From Salidesulfovibrio brasiliensis JCM 12178 (GTDB taxonomy: Bacteria; Desulfobacterota; Desulfovibrionia; Desulfovibrionales; Desulfovibrionaceae): 61,991 nt of DNA. A model generated the notes under the pieces. The model had not been told where the DNA came from and searched no databases. It saw only the letters and a list, made by a program, of their open reading frames with translations. The position numbers and the translations under genes were made by a program. Position 1 is the stretch's first letter, and each line of letters opens with the position of its first letter. Below are positions 1 through 8,369 of the stretch, piece after piece. The stretch lies in assembly GCF_001311825.1 (NCBI RefSeq), contig NZ_BBCB01000009.1, positions 1 to 61,991 on the forward strand, given 5' to 3'.

Positions 1-184
1 ATCACCACAGGCAGGAGACATGGACCGTGGTCACAGTCGCCCCTCCCGCAGGGGCGTGGATTGAAACAAGGACAAAGCAGGATGTCCGCTCGTTGGGCCT
101 GTGTCGCCCCTCCCGCAGGGGCGTGGATTGAAACTGCCAGAGTGCGGATGTGCTGTTCATCGCCCACGGGTCGCCCCTCCCGCA
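1..184 (+). CRISPR. CRISPR array, trailer end (type I-C-like repeats)
   Basis: Two complete 32-bp repeats (36-67 and 103-134) begin GTCGCCCCTCCCGC and end GTGGATTGAAAC; an internal short palindrome (CCCCTcccgcAGGGG) gives the usual hairpin. Spacers are 35 bp (68-102, 135-169); bases 1-35 are also exactly 35 bp, so the window seems to open on a spacer. The third repeat starts at 170 but matches only 15 bases, breaking off at 184. The ATTGAAAC 3' end is typical of type I-C repeats, which orients transcription to the right and puts the leader, more repeats and any cas genes to the left of the window. No cas gene is present here. Confidence 0.95.
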
Positions 185-441
185 AATGATAACCAAAGTT
201 TATTCCAAAAGATGGAACGCCAAATTGTGTTTTTGAGCAACTATGATGCTTGCCCACAACGTGTCATTAGGGGCTTTGGTGGCTCCACCCACGCCGTACT
301 GCCGGGGATGAATAGTCCTTTCCTCAGTCTGATGTGAAGAACTGTGGAGGTCTGCATATTCGTTTTGGTTTCGCATTTGCCTAAAATAAACAGCTCTGTT
401 ATTTTAGTTTAGTCGATGATTCTAAAATAATAAGGCTTCTT
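185..441. other. Intergenic stretch between CRISPR trailer and fic
   Basis: No supportable gene. The only notable content is the junction with the broken CRISPR repeat at 184/185 and, near the right end, AT-rich repeated half-sites described separately. Confidence 0.7.
381..430. promoter_or_regulatory. Candidate operator: three CTAAAATAA half-sites before fic
   Basis: CTAAAATAA occurs at 381-389 and 422-430, and its exact reverse complement TTATTTTAG at 399-407. The last copy ends 11 bases before the fic start codon. The arrangement (one direct and one inverted pair) suits a dimeric regulator. The adjacent gene carries a predicted winged helix, so autoregulation is a reasonable inference, but nothing here proves binding. 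Confidence 0.45.
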
Positions 442-1617
442 ATGTTAAGAAAGAAAACAGGGCGTATCGAGATTGTCAGCGTCAAGGATGAACGGGTGGA
501 GGCATTCATCCCTGATCCACTGCCGCCGGAGCCGGGTATCAAATGGAGCGGCGACTTGCAGAAGCTTTTCGACCAGGCTCATGTGTCGTTAGGCGAACTG
601 AACGCCATCAATGAGATCGTTCCGAATACGGAACTCTTCCTTTATATGTATGTACGTAAGGAAGCTGTTCTTTCCTCCCAGATCGAGGGGACCCAGTCTT
701 CGTTATCAGACTTATTGACACACGAGGTTGGCGAGGCCGTTTCTGTTCCCCAGGATGACGTGGCCGAGGTCAGCAACTATGTTGCAGCACTAAATCATGG
801 ATTGAAGCGCATGCGGGAGGATGGTTTCCCACTGAGCTTGCGTTTGCTTAAAGAGATGCACGCGATTCTGCTTCGGAGTGGGCGCGGCCAGAATCTTGCG
901 CCGGGCGAATATCGGCGAACTCAGAATTGGGTTGGTGGCACTCGTCCGGGAAATGCCGTGTTCATCCCGCCGCCACATACTCATTTGATGGACCTTATGG
1001 GCGACCTGGAGAAGTTCCTTCATGATGAAGATATTCCACCGCTCCTTAAAGCAGCCTTGGCGCACTTGCAGTTTGAGACGATCCATCCTCATCTCGACGG
1101 CAACGGTCGCCTTGGCCGATTGATGATCACTTTGCTTCTGTGCGCGGAAGGGCTTTTGAAGCAGCCGTCCTTGTATCTCAGTCTCTACTTCAAGACGTAT
1201 CGCCAGCAATATTACGACATGTTGGATACTGTCAGAAGGAAAGGGGATTGGGAGTCTTGGCTTGCGTTCTTCGCCGAAGCGGTCGTGCGGACGGCAGACC
1301 AGGCAGTCCTCACGGCCAAGGAGCTTCAGGACATGTTTGCCAGGGATTCAGCGACAATCAATGGATTGGGTAAGGCGAAGGAGACGGCCAAGGCCATCCA
1401 CAACGCCCTGCTGGCACAGCCGATCTCCACCCCGTCCAGTCTGGTCGAAGCTACGGGAAAAACCCATGCGACGATCAACAGCTCCTTGCGCAATCTGGAG
1501 CTCTTCGGCATCGTGAAGGAGGTCAGTGGTAGAAAACGCAACCGGGTGTACGCCTACAGCGAATATATCCGCATCATGGACATGGGGCTGGATGTCCCAG
1601 GCGAGCACTCTGCATAG
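442..1617 (+). CDS. Fic-domain AMP-transferase-like protein with C-terminal winged helix
   Basis: 391 aa. The Fic core motif HPHLDGNGRLGR is at residues 215-226, with catalytic His215 and the anion-binding GNGR loop intact; the usual Phe after HP is His. An N-terminal inhibitory-helix motif SSQIEGT (78-84) matches the [S/T]xxxE[G/N] pattern of class II Fic proteins, where the Glu blocks productive ATP binding. Residues ~320-385 look like a winged-helix DNA-binding domain, as in many stand-alone Fic proteins. Such proteins normally transfer AMP from ATP to a protein hydroxyl group; target unknown. The start follows AAGG at a workable distance. No antitoxin gene is adjacent; inhibition is built in. 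It sits in the accessory zone beside CRISPR and att remnants. Confidence 0.9.
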   Translation: MLRKKTGRIEIVSVKDERVEAFIPDPLPPEPGIKWSGDLQKLFDQAHVSLGELNAINEIVPNTELFLYMYVRKEAVLSSQIEGTQSSLSDLLTHEVGEAVSVPQDDVAEVSNYVAALNHGLKRMREDGFPLSLRLLKEMHAILLRSGRGQNLAPGEYRRTQNWVGGTRPGNAVFIPPPHTHLMDLMGDLEKFLHDEDIPPLLKAALAHLQFETIHPHLDGNGRLGRLMITLLLCAEGLLKQPSLYLSLYFKTYRQQYYDMLDTVRRKGDWESWLAFFAEAVVRTADQAVLTAKELQDMFARDSATINGLGKAKETAKAIHNALLAQPISTPSSLVEATGKTHATINSSLRNLELFGIVKEVSGRKRNRVYAYSEYIRIMDMGLDVPGEHSA

Positions 1618-1698
1618 ACTGGTCAGTAGATGTCGAAATCCGGGTCAGGAATAGCCATGGACCAGACGGAAAAGAGACTGGTCGAAGGCCCAATTCAC

Positions 1699-1855
1699 GT
1701 GGCTCGTCCGTGGCTTCAGTCGTGTCAAACGTAATTTTAATGCGATTGGTGACGTTTTTAACCGGCCGAAATCATGTAAATAAGCGGCCTTCCCATTTTT
1801 CTTATGTGTCCTGTCACGCCGGAGGCCGAGGGTTCGAGTCCCTTCGGCTCCGCCA
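1699..1855 (+). repeat. Island repeat copy A, ending in a tRNA-Asp 3' fragment
   Basis: About 155 bp closely matching 4980-5135 (copy B) along its length, including shared blocks GTGTCAAACGT, ATGCGATTGG and TGTAAATAAGCGGCCTTCCC. The first ~80 bp also match the more decayed copy C near 9965. The 3' end is the tRNA-Asp remnant at 1810-1855. Sequence before the tRNA core is element-derived, not tRNA, as expected for the end of an integrated element. Confidence 0.8.
1810..1855 (+). other. tRNA-Asp 3' fragment (probable att core)
   Basis: CCTGTCACGCCGG gives an Asp anticodon loop (GTC) and 3' anticodon stem; then variable loop, T arm (GAGGG-TTCGAGT-CCCTT), acceptor strand CGGCTCC, discriminator G and CCA. 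No GGAGCCG 5' acceptor strand or D arm lies upstream, so this is not a functional tRNA. Identity starts at the anticodon loop, a common crossover region for tyrosine recombinases. It is followed directly by a terminator. Confidence 0.85.
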
Positions 1856-1863
1856 TTAAAATC

Positions 1864-1896
1864 AAAGGGTTACACGAAAGTGTGACCCTTTTTTTG
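1864..1896 (+). terminator. Intrinsic terminator after tRNA-Asp fragment A
   Basis: Stem AAAGGGTTACAC / GTGTGACCCTTT with a GAAA tetraloop (1876-1879), followed by a T run. It is probably carried along with the tRNA end. Confidence 0.85.
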
Positions 1897-1939
1897 TGCC
1901 GTTTTTGCCGTTTGGTGGCTCGTCTTCGTGTGGTAGTCC

Positions 1940-2230
1940 CCCCGCACTCGGTTCAATGGCTGTCGGACAACGGCTCCTGCTACACGGCTCGGGAAACTGT
2001 TGGCCTTCGCTTCCTGGTCGGGGCTGGAGAGCTGTTTCATCCCGGTACGTTGCCCGACCTTCAAGCGCGATTATGCCTACGTGCATGATCGGCCCGACAC
2101 GAAAACGCTGCCCAACTGGCCGACTGGTTCGAGGATTATAACGAGAGGCACCTCCACGTGGGACTGCGGATGAAGCTTTCCTGCGAGTTCATCCGCCAAA
2201 TTGCAACAGCCGAGTGTCCGATTTCGCGGG
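1940..2230 (+). pseudogene. IS3-family transposase (OrfB) remnant
   Basis: Conceptual translation in shifting frames reads SVQWLSDNGSCYTARET, then CFIPVRCP joined directly to TFKRDYAYVHDRPD, then ADWFEDYNERHLHVGLRMK and EFIR. These are successive blocks of the IS3-type (IS2-like) integrase core. The second catalytic Asp (DNG) is present, but the block with the catalytic Glu, normally between PVR and FKRDY, is deleted, and there is a frameshift near 2100. No inverted repeats were found. It lies inside the SulP-UspA module just after att fragment A and is non-functional. Confidence 0.8.
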
Positions 2231-2429
2231 GGCAACATCGCAATGCATATACACGTTTGGCGCTTTTAAAGTCTGCGTTGATCGATTTGTCATGTGCATA
2301 GAGGGCTTGAATCAAGTGAAGCATATGAAAAAAAACGAGGTCATTTCTCTACTCCTCGACATCCTGCCCCTAAGCATGTAGTCACCACCTTCTTTTTACA
2401 AAACAACAACCAACGGACCATCCCATTAC

Positions 2430-3920
2430 ATGCTTCATAGCCTACGAAAAAACTGGTTATTCAATTTGCGCGGCGACCTTCTAGCAGGACTCGTCGTGGC
2501 GCTGGCTCTTATTCCAGAGGCCATCGCCTTCTCCATCATAGCTGGGGTGGACCCAACTGTCGGGCTGTATGCCGCCTTTTCTATGGCTGTGATCACCGCC
2601 ATCGCTGGTGGACGCCCAGGAATGATCTCGGGGGCCACCGGGGCAATGGCGTTGCTGATCGTAACGCTTGTTCAGGACTATGGGCTCGAATACTTGTTGG
2701 CTGCCACCATTCTCACCGGCCTTTTGCAAATACTCGCCGGATTCTTTCGGCTTGGGGATTTAATCCGATTCGTAGGGCGTTCGGTGGTCACCGGCTTCGT
2801 CAATGCGCTGGCCATACTCATCTTTATGGCCCAACTGCCTGAACTGACTGGTGTCACCGGACACGTGTATGCCATGACTGCCGCAGGGCTCGCGATCATC
2901 TATCTTTTTCCGCGCATCCCTAAAGTGGGATCGCTGGTCCCCTCGCCGCTGGTTTGCATCATCGTGCTTACCATTCTGGCGGTGGCGTTGGACTTGCCGG
3001 TCCGCACTGTGGGCGATTTGGGCCAGCTTCCAGATACGTTGCCCGTCTTCTTGTGGCCGAACGTGCCTCTGACGCTTGAAACGCTGGCGATAATTTTCCC
3101 CTACTCGGCAGGACTCGCCGTGGTTGGCCTGCTGGAATCCATGATGACCACGACTATCGTTGACGACCTGACCGACACCTCCAGTCGCCGCAACCTTGAG
3201 TGCATCGGACAGGGCATTGCCAACATCGGGACAGGGTTTATCGGCGGCATGGCGGGCTGCGCAATGATCGGTCAATCCGTCATCAACGTAAAATCCGGCG
3301 GACGCGGACGACTCTCATCTCTCTCGGCTGGTGTGGTGCTGATTCTCATGGTGGTCTTCCTCGGCGACATCATTCGGCAGATTCCCATGCCAGCACTGGT
3401 GGCGGTGATGATTATGGTTTCCATCGGCACCTTCTCGTGGGAATCCCTGCGCAACCTGCGAACCCATCCCATGAGCGCCAACCTTGTCATGCTCTCCACC
3501 GTAGTAGTGGTGGTTGCCACTCATAATCTGGCCATTGGTGTCTTCGTAGGCGTGCTCGTCTCTTCACTCTTCTTCGCCAACAAGGTGGGCAGACTAATGT
3601 GCGTTACAAGCGATGTTACACCAGACGGTATGCATCGCACGTATCGCATCCGAGGACAGGTCTTCTTCGCCTCTGCCACGAACTTTATTGATGCCATCGA
3701 CTTCGGCGAAGCTTTGGAGAGCGTCACCATCGACATGACGCAAGCTCATTTCTGGGATCTCTCCGCCGTCGCAGCGTTGGACAAGATGGTGCTCAAATTC
3801 CGTCGTAAAGGCGCCGAGGTGGAGATTCTGGGATACAATGAAGCCAGCGCCACCATTGTGGACCGCTATGGCGTACACGACAAACCTGGCGAAGTGGACA
3901 AACTCCTCGCTGGCCACTAG
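2430..3920 (+). CDS. SulP-family anion transporter with STAS domain
   Basis: 496 aa inner-membrane permease. The N-terminal region ([20 protein letters not shown], residues ~15-35) is the SulP signature, followed by about ten more hydrophobic segments to ~375 and a C-terminal STAS domain (~395-490). The family moves sulfate, bicarbonate or other anions with H+ or Na+; bacterial relatives of this length are often Na+/bicarbonate or sulfate importers, and the substrate cannot be chosen from sequence. The gene is 10 bp ahead of a UspA-family gene, a pairing common in bacteria and presumably one operon. It lies between two tRNA-Asp fragments and so is probably island cargo. Confidence 0.9.
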   Translation: MLHSLRKNWLFNLRGDLLAGLVVALALIPEAIAFSIIAGVDPTVGLYAAFSMAVITAIAGGRPGMISGATGAMALLIVTLVQDYGLEYLLAATILTGLLQILAGFFRLGDLIRFVGRSVVTGFVNALAILIFMAQLPELTGVTGHVYAMTAAGLAIIYLFPRIPKVGSLVPSPLVCIIVLTILAVALDLPVRTVGDLGQLPDTLPVFLWPNVPLTLETLAIIFPYSAGLAVVGLLESMMTTTIVDDLTDTSSRRNLECIGQGIANIGTGFIGGMAGCAMIGQSVINVKSGGRGRLSSLSAGVVLILMVVFLGDIIRQIPMPALVAVMIMVSIGTFSWESLRNLRTHPMSANLVMLSTVVVVVATHNLAIGVFVGVLVSSLFFANKVGRLMCVTSDVTPDGMHRTYRIRGQVFFASATNFIDAIDFGEALESVTIDMTQAHFWDLSAVAALDKMVLKFRRKGAEVEILGYNEASATIVDRYGVHDKPGEVDKLLAGH

Positions 3921-3930
3921 AGAGACAGTC

Positions 3931-4788
3931 ATGAAAGAAATTCTTGCGTGTATCGATGGCTCCAGTGCGGCCCTTGCCGTGTGCGATGCCGCCGTATGGG
4001 CTCACGGTCGTCTCGGCGCACAATTGCGCATGCTGCATGTATTGGATAAGGACGAGTTTCCCCGAGAGGAGGACGCTGACCTCTCCGGTTCCATTGGTCT
4101 TGGCAGCCGTGAACAGTTGCGCGAGGAGCTGGTTGAACTGGATCGCAAGCGGAGTCGCTTGGCGCTGCAGCAGGGCAAACACCTGCTGGAGGAGGCGGGA
4201 AAGCGAGTGCAGGACGCCGGCGCCGAAGAGGTGAACCTGACCCAACGCCACGGCACATTGGTCGAATCGCTGGCCGAATTGGAGTCCACAACCCGTTTGG
4301 TTGTCATCGGTCGCCAGGGTGAAGCGCATCAGGAAATATCCGGAGCCATTGGCAGCCATTTGGAGAACGTTATCCGTACGGTCAATCGCCCGATATTTGT
4401 CGCTCTACCCGGTTTCAGCGAACCACAAAGCTACATGATTGCTTACGACGGCTCCGCGACCGCAAAGAAAGCGCTGGCCAACGTTGGCAAGAGTGATTTG
4501 CTAAGGGGGCTGAAAGCGCATGTGGTTATGGTGGGTACGGACAACTCCGCCAACCGCGCCGCCTTGGAAGAAGCTCGGCAGGCGCTTCCCCTTACAGGTC
4601 ATCCGACTCAGGCGGCTATCGTCACGGGCGATGTGCAGAGCGCATTGATCGATTACCGCCGTGAGCACAAACTCGATTTGCTGATAATGGGGGCTTATGG
4701 TCACTCGCGCATCAAGCAGTTTCTCGTTGGGTCCACCACAACGGCCATGCTTTCTGCCAGTGAGGTGCCGCTGTTGTTGTTGAGGTGA
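3931..4788 (+). CDS. Tandem-domain universal stress protein (UspA family)
   Basis: 285 aa, two Usp domains. The second carries a full ATP-binding motif GAYGHSRIKQFLVGST (G-2x-G-9x-GS/T) near the C terminus; the first has a variant, GRQGEAHQEISGAIGS, with ten instead of nine residues between glycines, so nucleotide binding there is doubtful. The start is set at ATG 3931, just after the sulP stop, because MKEILACIDGSS begins the first Usp fold; an upstream in-frame ATG lies within sulP. Linked SulP-Usp pairs suggest that it senses energy state or controls the transporter; this is inference. Confidence 0.88.
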   Translation: MKEILACIDGSSAALAVCDAAVWAHGRLGAQLRMLHVLDKDEFPREEDADLSGSIGLGSREQLREELVELDRKRSRLALQQGKHLLEEAGKRVQDAGAEEVNLTQRHGTLVESLAELESTTRLVVIGRQGEAHQEISGAIGSHLENVIRTVNRPIFVALPGFSEPQSYMIAYDGSATAKKALANVGKSDLLRGLKAHVVMVGTDNSANRAALEEARQALPLTGHPTQAAIVTGDVQSALIDYRREHKLDLLIMGAYGHSRIKQFLVGSTTTAMLSASEVPLLLLR

Positions 4789-4979
4789 TGAGGCGGGATT
4801 CAAAGGGCATGAATCGTTTCAAGGATAGACAGTGCAGCCCGCTCCGCCTATTGCAGAAAATATCTGATGGCTTTTGCGTCGAAAGCAGTCATGTATTCGA
4901 CATGTTCAGTTTTACCACAGCCTCAATCAAAACCCGCACTTCCGCTCCTGATCAAGTTTTTCCGTGACACTTGATTTTC

Positions 4980-5135
4980 GTAGTTCGTGCGTGGTTTCAG
5001 TTGTGTCAAACGTGATTTAAATGCGATTGGTTGCGTTTTAAATGACTGAAATAATGTAAATAAGCGGCCTTCCCGTTTTCCTTTTGTGTCCTGTTACGCC
5101 GGAGGCCGAGGGTTCGAGTCCCTTCGGCTCCGCCA
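4980..5135 (+). repeat. Island repeat copy B, ending in a tRNA-Asp 3' fragment
   Basis: Second member of the repeat also found at 1699-1855; it shares TGTAAATAAGCGGCCTTCCC and the whole 3' tail. Together they bracket 1857-4980 (IS remnant, sulP, usp), the layout of an integrated element or of two tandem elements at one tRNA locus. The rest of 4789-5185 holds no supportable gene. Confidence 0.8.
5090..5135 (+). other. tRNA-Asp 3' fragment, second copy (probable att core)
   Basis: Identical to 1810-1855 except for one base in the anticodon (GTT in place of GTC). T arm, acceptor 3' strand and CCA are intact; the 5' half is absent. It is followed by its own, different terminator. Confidence 0.85.
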
Positions 5136-5144
5136 TTGAATGTT

Positions 5145-5182
5145 AGGGGCTTGGGATTTTTGTCCCAAGCCCCTTATTTGGT
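5145..5182. terminator. Intrinsic terminator, shared between att B and rsgA
   Basis: 12-bp perfect stem AGGGGCTTGGGA / TCCCAAGCCCCT (5145-5156, 5163-5174) with a T-rich loop. It can act on rightward transcripts and on the convergent rsgA transcript that ends at 5186. Confidence 0.75.
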
Positions 5183-5185
5183 GGT

Positions 5186-6274
5186 TTAGTGCTTCTTGCG
5201 TTTGTGCATCCGCTTTATCTCCATGGCAATGCCTTTCCAGCGTTCTTTTTCTATGTAATCCGCATCCTTTTCATTTCGGGCCTGGATGTAGTCCATTTCA
5301 CGCTGCATTTTGTGATAGTTGCTCAGGCGCTCTCCGCGAAGTTCGCCGGATTCGACGGCCTGAAGCACTGCACAGCCGGGTTCGTTTTGGTGCGAACAGT
5401 CAGCAAAACGGCAGGATTCCGCCAGCTCGTGAATGTCGGAAAACGTGGAGTCCAGGCCGTCACCGTTTCTGGAGAACGCGATTTCCCGAATGCCCGGATT
5501 GTCCATGAGCAGACCGCCTTGCGGCATGGTGATGAGTTCGCGGGAGGTTGTTGTGTGGCGGCCTTTGCCAACGCTTTCGCTCACTGTGGATGTTGCCTGA
5601 ATGTTGCTGCCGTACAGCAGGTTTGCCAGAGATGACTTGCCTGCTCCCGAAGAGCCGACCATGCATGCGGTCTGACCGGATTTCAGGTAGCCGGTCAGCT
5701 CGGTGACGCCTCGCGCATCCTTGGTGGATGTAAGGATGACCGGAACACCGAATGCGATCGTCGCGGTTTCGTCCGCGAATGATTCGGGACAGTCATGAAG
5801 GTCCGCCTTGGTCAGAACGAGCACCGGCGACATCCCGCAGTTGTATATCAGCGTCAGGAAGCGCTCCATTCGCCGCAGGTTGAAGTCACGGTCAAGCCCG
5901 CTCACGATGAATACCGAGTCGATGTTTGCCGCGATGGGCTGCTCTTTTTGAACCTCGGCGGCCTGTTTTCCGCGTGAACCGGCCTCTGCCCGACAGAGCG
6001 TGTTTCGTCGGGGAATCACGTGTTTCACCACGCTTTCTTCCACGAGCACCCAGTCACCGGTCACGGGGTAATCCAGCTGCCGGTTGTGTCGAATCCTGCC
6101 GCAAGGCGTACAGAGCCATTCAAAATGCCCGTTGCTGACTAGAAACCTGTTGCGCTGTGCGCTGAGGACCCGGGCGACCTTGTTGATGCTAATGTTTTCG
6201 CTTTCTGCCAGTCGTGCAAAATAGTCGTTCCAGCCGAGCTGAAACAGCGTCTTCGATGATATGGTGGAAGTCAT
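5186..6274 (-). CDS. rsgA: Ribosome small-subunit-dependent GTPase RsgA
   Basis: 362 aa, within the family range. It assists late 30S maturation in the cytoplasm and hydrolyses GTP when bound to the subunit. The G motifs have the circularly permuted order that defines the family: G4 TKAD (155-158), G1 GSSGAGKS (207-214), G3 DNPG (258-261). An N-terminal OB-fold region (~35-100) and a C-terminal zinc site Cys288-x4-Cys293-x-His295-x5-Cys301 are present. Monocistronic. A housekeeping function, but it sits between repeat copies B and C, so it may be an additional or relocated copy. Confidence 0.95.
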   Translation of the reverse strand: MTSTISSKTLFQLGWNDYFARLAESENISINKVARVLSAQRNRFLVSNGHFEWLCTPCGRIRHNRQLDYPVTGDWVLVEESVVKHVIPRRNTLCRAEAGSRGKQAAEVQKEQPIAANIDSVFIVSGLDRDFNLRRMERFLTLIYNCGMSPVLVLTKADLHDCPESFADETATIAFGVPVILTSTKDARGVTELTGYLKSGQTACMVGSSGAGKSSLANLLYGSNIQATSTVSESVGKGRHTTTSRELITMPQGGLLMDNPGIREIAFSRNGDGLDSTFSDIHELAESCRFADCSHQNEPGCAVLQAVESGELRGERLSNYHKMQREMDYIQARNEKDADYIEKERWKGIAMEIKRMHKRKKH

Positions 6275-6792
6275 GTTGAACCCATTTGTCTTTCCGATGA
6301 TATCGGCAATAGTGGTGTGTCAGCCGGGTATTCCGGCGTCAAATTGTCGTAAATGGGGATGTGGAAGAAGGGTACACCATAAGACCTGTTTCAAGAGAAA
6401 CAGTCTTTCGGGGGTCGAGTACAACCAGATGGACGCCGCGAAAGACGCGCAGCGAGGAGGCAGCTTAGATCCGTGGTCTACCCGTTATCCACATTCGGGG
6501 CACAAGATCCATGAACTGGCAAAACATCCAGACTCCTTGGTGAAGATTGGCGGAATGCTTATCGAAAAGCCTGAAGATGTCAAGTTGGCTGTCAATACGC
6601 GGTTGGAGAGGGGGATCGGCATGCCTGCCGTGTGTTTTTCGGCGCATTTCATGCTGATTGGAAAGTGTAAGCATGGTGACAGGCTGCCGTCAGAGGCCCA
6701 AGAGGGTGCGCTTGTTCATGGATCACATCCTTGCCTACTTTGTCGGGTAGGCGAAGGGATGCTTCTCGAGGCACATGGCCCTGACTGATTGG
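6275..6792. other. About 500 bp without a supported gene
   Basis: An open frame on the + strand (6429-6788) starts MDAAKDAQRGG and contains a CLLC pair, but it has no clear ribosome binding site, no family I recognise, and overlaps nothing conserved. It may be a degraded gene. No hairpins or repeats of note were seen. Confidence 0.5.
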
Positions 6793-8367
6793 CTAGAAAG
6801 GAAAGTCCTCTTCAAGGTGGGGTGCCGGTTCCAGCTTTTTGATGATCGGTTTTTCGGCACGCTCATGCACCGGGTTTCCATCAACATAGATCGCCCTGTA
6901 GGGGCGGGTGGGGCAGGCATGTTCACACCCGCCGCACCCGACGCATATCTTCTGATTCACTTCGGGGATGACCAGTTTACGGCCGTTCACTGTCTGGTAG
7001 GGCACCATATGCACCGCCTTGGTCGGACAGTGTTCCGAGCAGGCTCCACAGTTTGTGTTGTCGGTATACACCACGCAGTTCTTTTTGATGAAATGCGCCT
7101 TGCCGATTTGCGTGCGTTGTTTCTGCTCCTTGGTCAGTGGCAGAATGGCACCGCTCGGGCAGATTTGTGAGCAGATGGTACAGTCGAAGTTGCAGTGTGC
7201 CGAGCTGAAGCCCATCTGCGGCTGCATGATGTTGTGCAGGCCGTAGTCAGAAAGCGAAGGGACCAGTACCCCGGACGGGCATGCAGACACGCAGAGATGG
7301 CACGCCGTGCATCTGGACGTGAAGTGTTTGATTGAGATTGAGCCGGGTGGCGAGGCCGGACAGGATCGGTTTTCCGGGATGGTCGTCGGTCGGCTTGGAA
7401 CAAATCCGGGCGGCAGGGCCGCCTTTGCCGTGGTTGTTGTCAGGCTCAGGGTGCCTGTTGCCAGCCCGATGAGGAAGGTCCGTCTGCCGGATGCGACCTC
7501 TTTTGAGCGGGAAGTCTTTCGGGGCGCGGTTCCGAGTTGCAATGCGTTGTCGGGACATGCGGACAGACAGTTGTAACATGCAACGCAGCGGCTGACGTCC
7601 ACACTTTTCCGCTCGAAGTCAATGCACCCAGCCTTGCAGACCCGTTCGCATTTTCCGCATTCCCGGCACGTACCCCCGGCAAGGCGAATCTGTATGGGTG
7701 ATGCTCTGGAGATCAGCCCGAGCAGTGCGCCAACGGGACAGAGGGTGTTGCAATAGAGGCGGCCGTTGCGAGTGCTGAGCCATCCGGCCACGAGGAGCAT
7801 GGTCGCAGCCACTCCGACCGAGGCAGGGGCCACTGTCGGCCATCGGACTCTGTAAAGGGTGTGCGCCCCCACGGCTTCAAAGACAGGGGCAACGGCGTTG
7901 TTTACGGCGAGCACGACGGGACGGATGATGTTTGTAAGAATGCGCCCGAAATTGCTGAAGGGGTCGAGGAGGTTGACCAACAACCCGCTTCCGCCCAGAA
8001 ACACAAGCACGGTCAGGCCGAGAATGGCATAGCGCAACGTGTTGTGCGGCTTCGAGAAGGCGAACCCGCGACGTCTGGGGCTGGCGATGCGGCTGATTAT
8101 GTCCTGCAGCGTTCCGAAAGGACACACCGTTGAGCAGTAGACGCGCCCGAACAGCGCTGTGACGCCCAGCACCACAAGAAACCCTGTGGCCCCGAGAGAT
8201 GCATCTTTCAGGAAGCTTAACAGCGACGGGACAAACTGAAGGAACAGCACTCCGTCGACGTAATCCTTGGTCCCGATTCCTCGGAAATCCAGAAAGAGAA
8301 CTGACGTCGAGGCCAGAAAGGCTATGGCGACTGCGACCCGTAGCCATTTCAATTTTGGCAGACGCAT
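6793..8367 (-). CDS. Membrane polyferredoxin, NapH-like N-terminus fused to NapG-like ferredoxin
   Basis: 524 aa. The N-terminal half has about five membrane segments with two CxxxCP motifs (CSTVCP, CNTLCP) as in NapH/CcoG-type electron-transfer proteins, then classic 4Fe-4S motifs (CRECGKCERVCKAGC; CVACYNCLSACP). A central arginine-pair plus hydrophobic stretch (GRRTFLIGLATGTLSL, ~293-310) looks like a Tat-type segment and is followed by further clusters: CTACHLCVSACP, CDCTICSQICP-like, CGACSEHCP and CVGCGGCEHACP. It probably carries electrons between the quinone pool and a periplasmic or membrane partner. It ends 2 bp from the DUF362 gene upstream and is likely co-transcribed with it. Confidence 0.85.
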   Translation of the reverse strand: MRLPKLKWLRVAVAIAFLASTSVLFLDFRGIGTKDYVDGVLFLQFVPSLLSFLKDASLGATGFLVVLGVTALFGRVYCSTVCPFGTLQDIISRIASPRRRGFAFSKPHNTLRYAILGLTVLVFLGGSGLLVNLLDPFSNFGRILTNIIRPVVLAVNNAVAPVFEAVGAHTLYRVRWPTVAPASVGVAATMLLVAGWLSTRNGRLYCNTLCPVGALLGLISRASPIQIRLAGGTCRECGKCERVCKAGCIDFERKSVDVSRCVACYNCLSACPDNALQLGTAPRKTSRSKEVASGRRTFLIGLATGTLSLTTTTAKAALPPGFVPSRPTTIPENRSCPASPPGSISIKHFTSRCTACHLCVSACPSGVLVPSLSDYGLHNIMQPQMGFSSAHCNFDCTICSQICPSGAILPLTKEQKQRTQIGKAHFIKKNCVVYTDNTNCGACSEHCPTKAVHMVPYQTVNGRKLVIPEVNQKICVGCGGCEHACPTRPYRAIYVDGNPVHERAEKPIIKKLEPAPHLEEDFPF

Positions 8368-8369
8368 TT

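Noticed and set aside
1810..5135. Complete tRNA genes at 1810-1855 and 5090-5135
   Set aside because: T arm, acceptor 3' strand and CCA are present but D arm and the GGAGCCG 5' strand are missing within 90 bases upstream.
6429..6788. 120-codon open frame upstream of the polyferredoxin gene
   Set aside because: No ribosome binding site, no recognisable domain, and unclear codon pattern.
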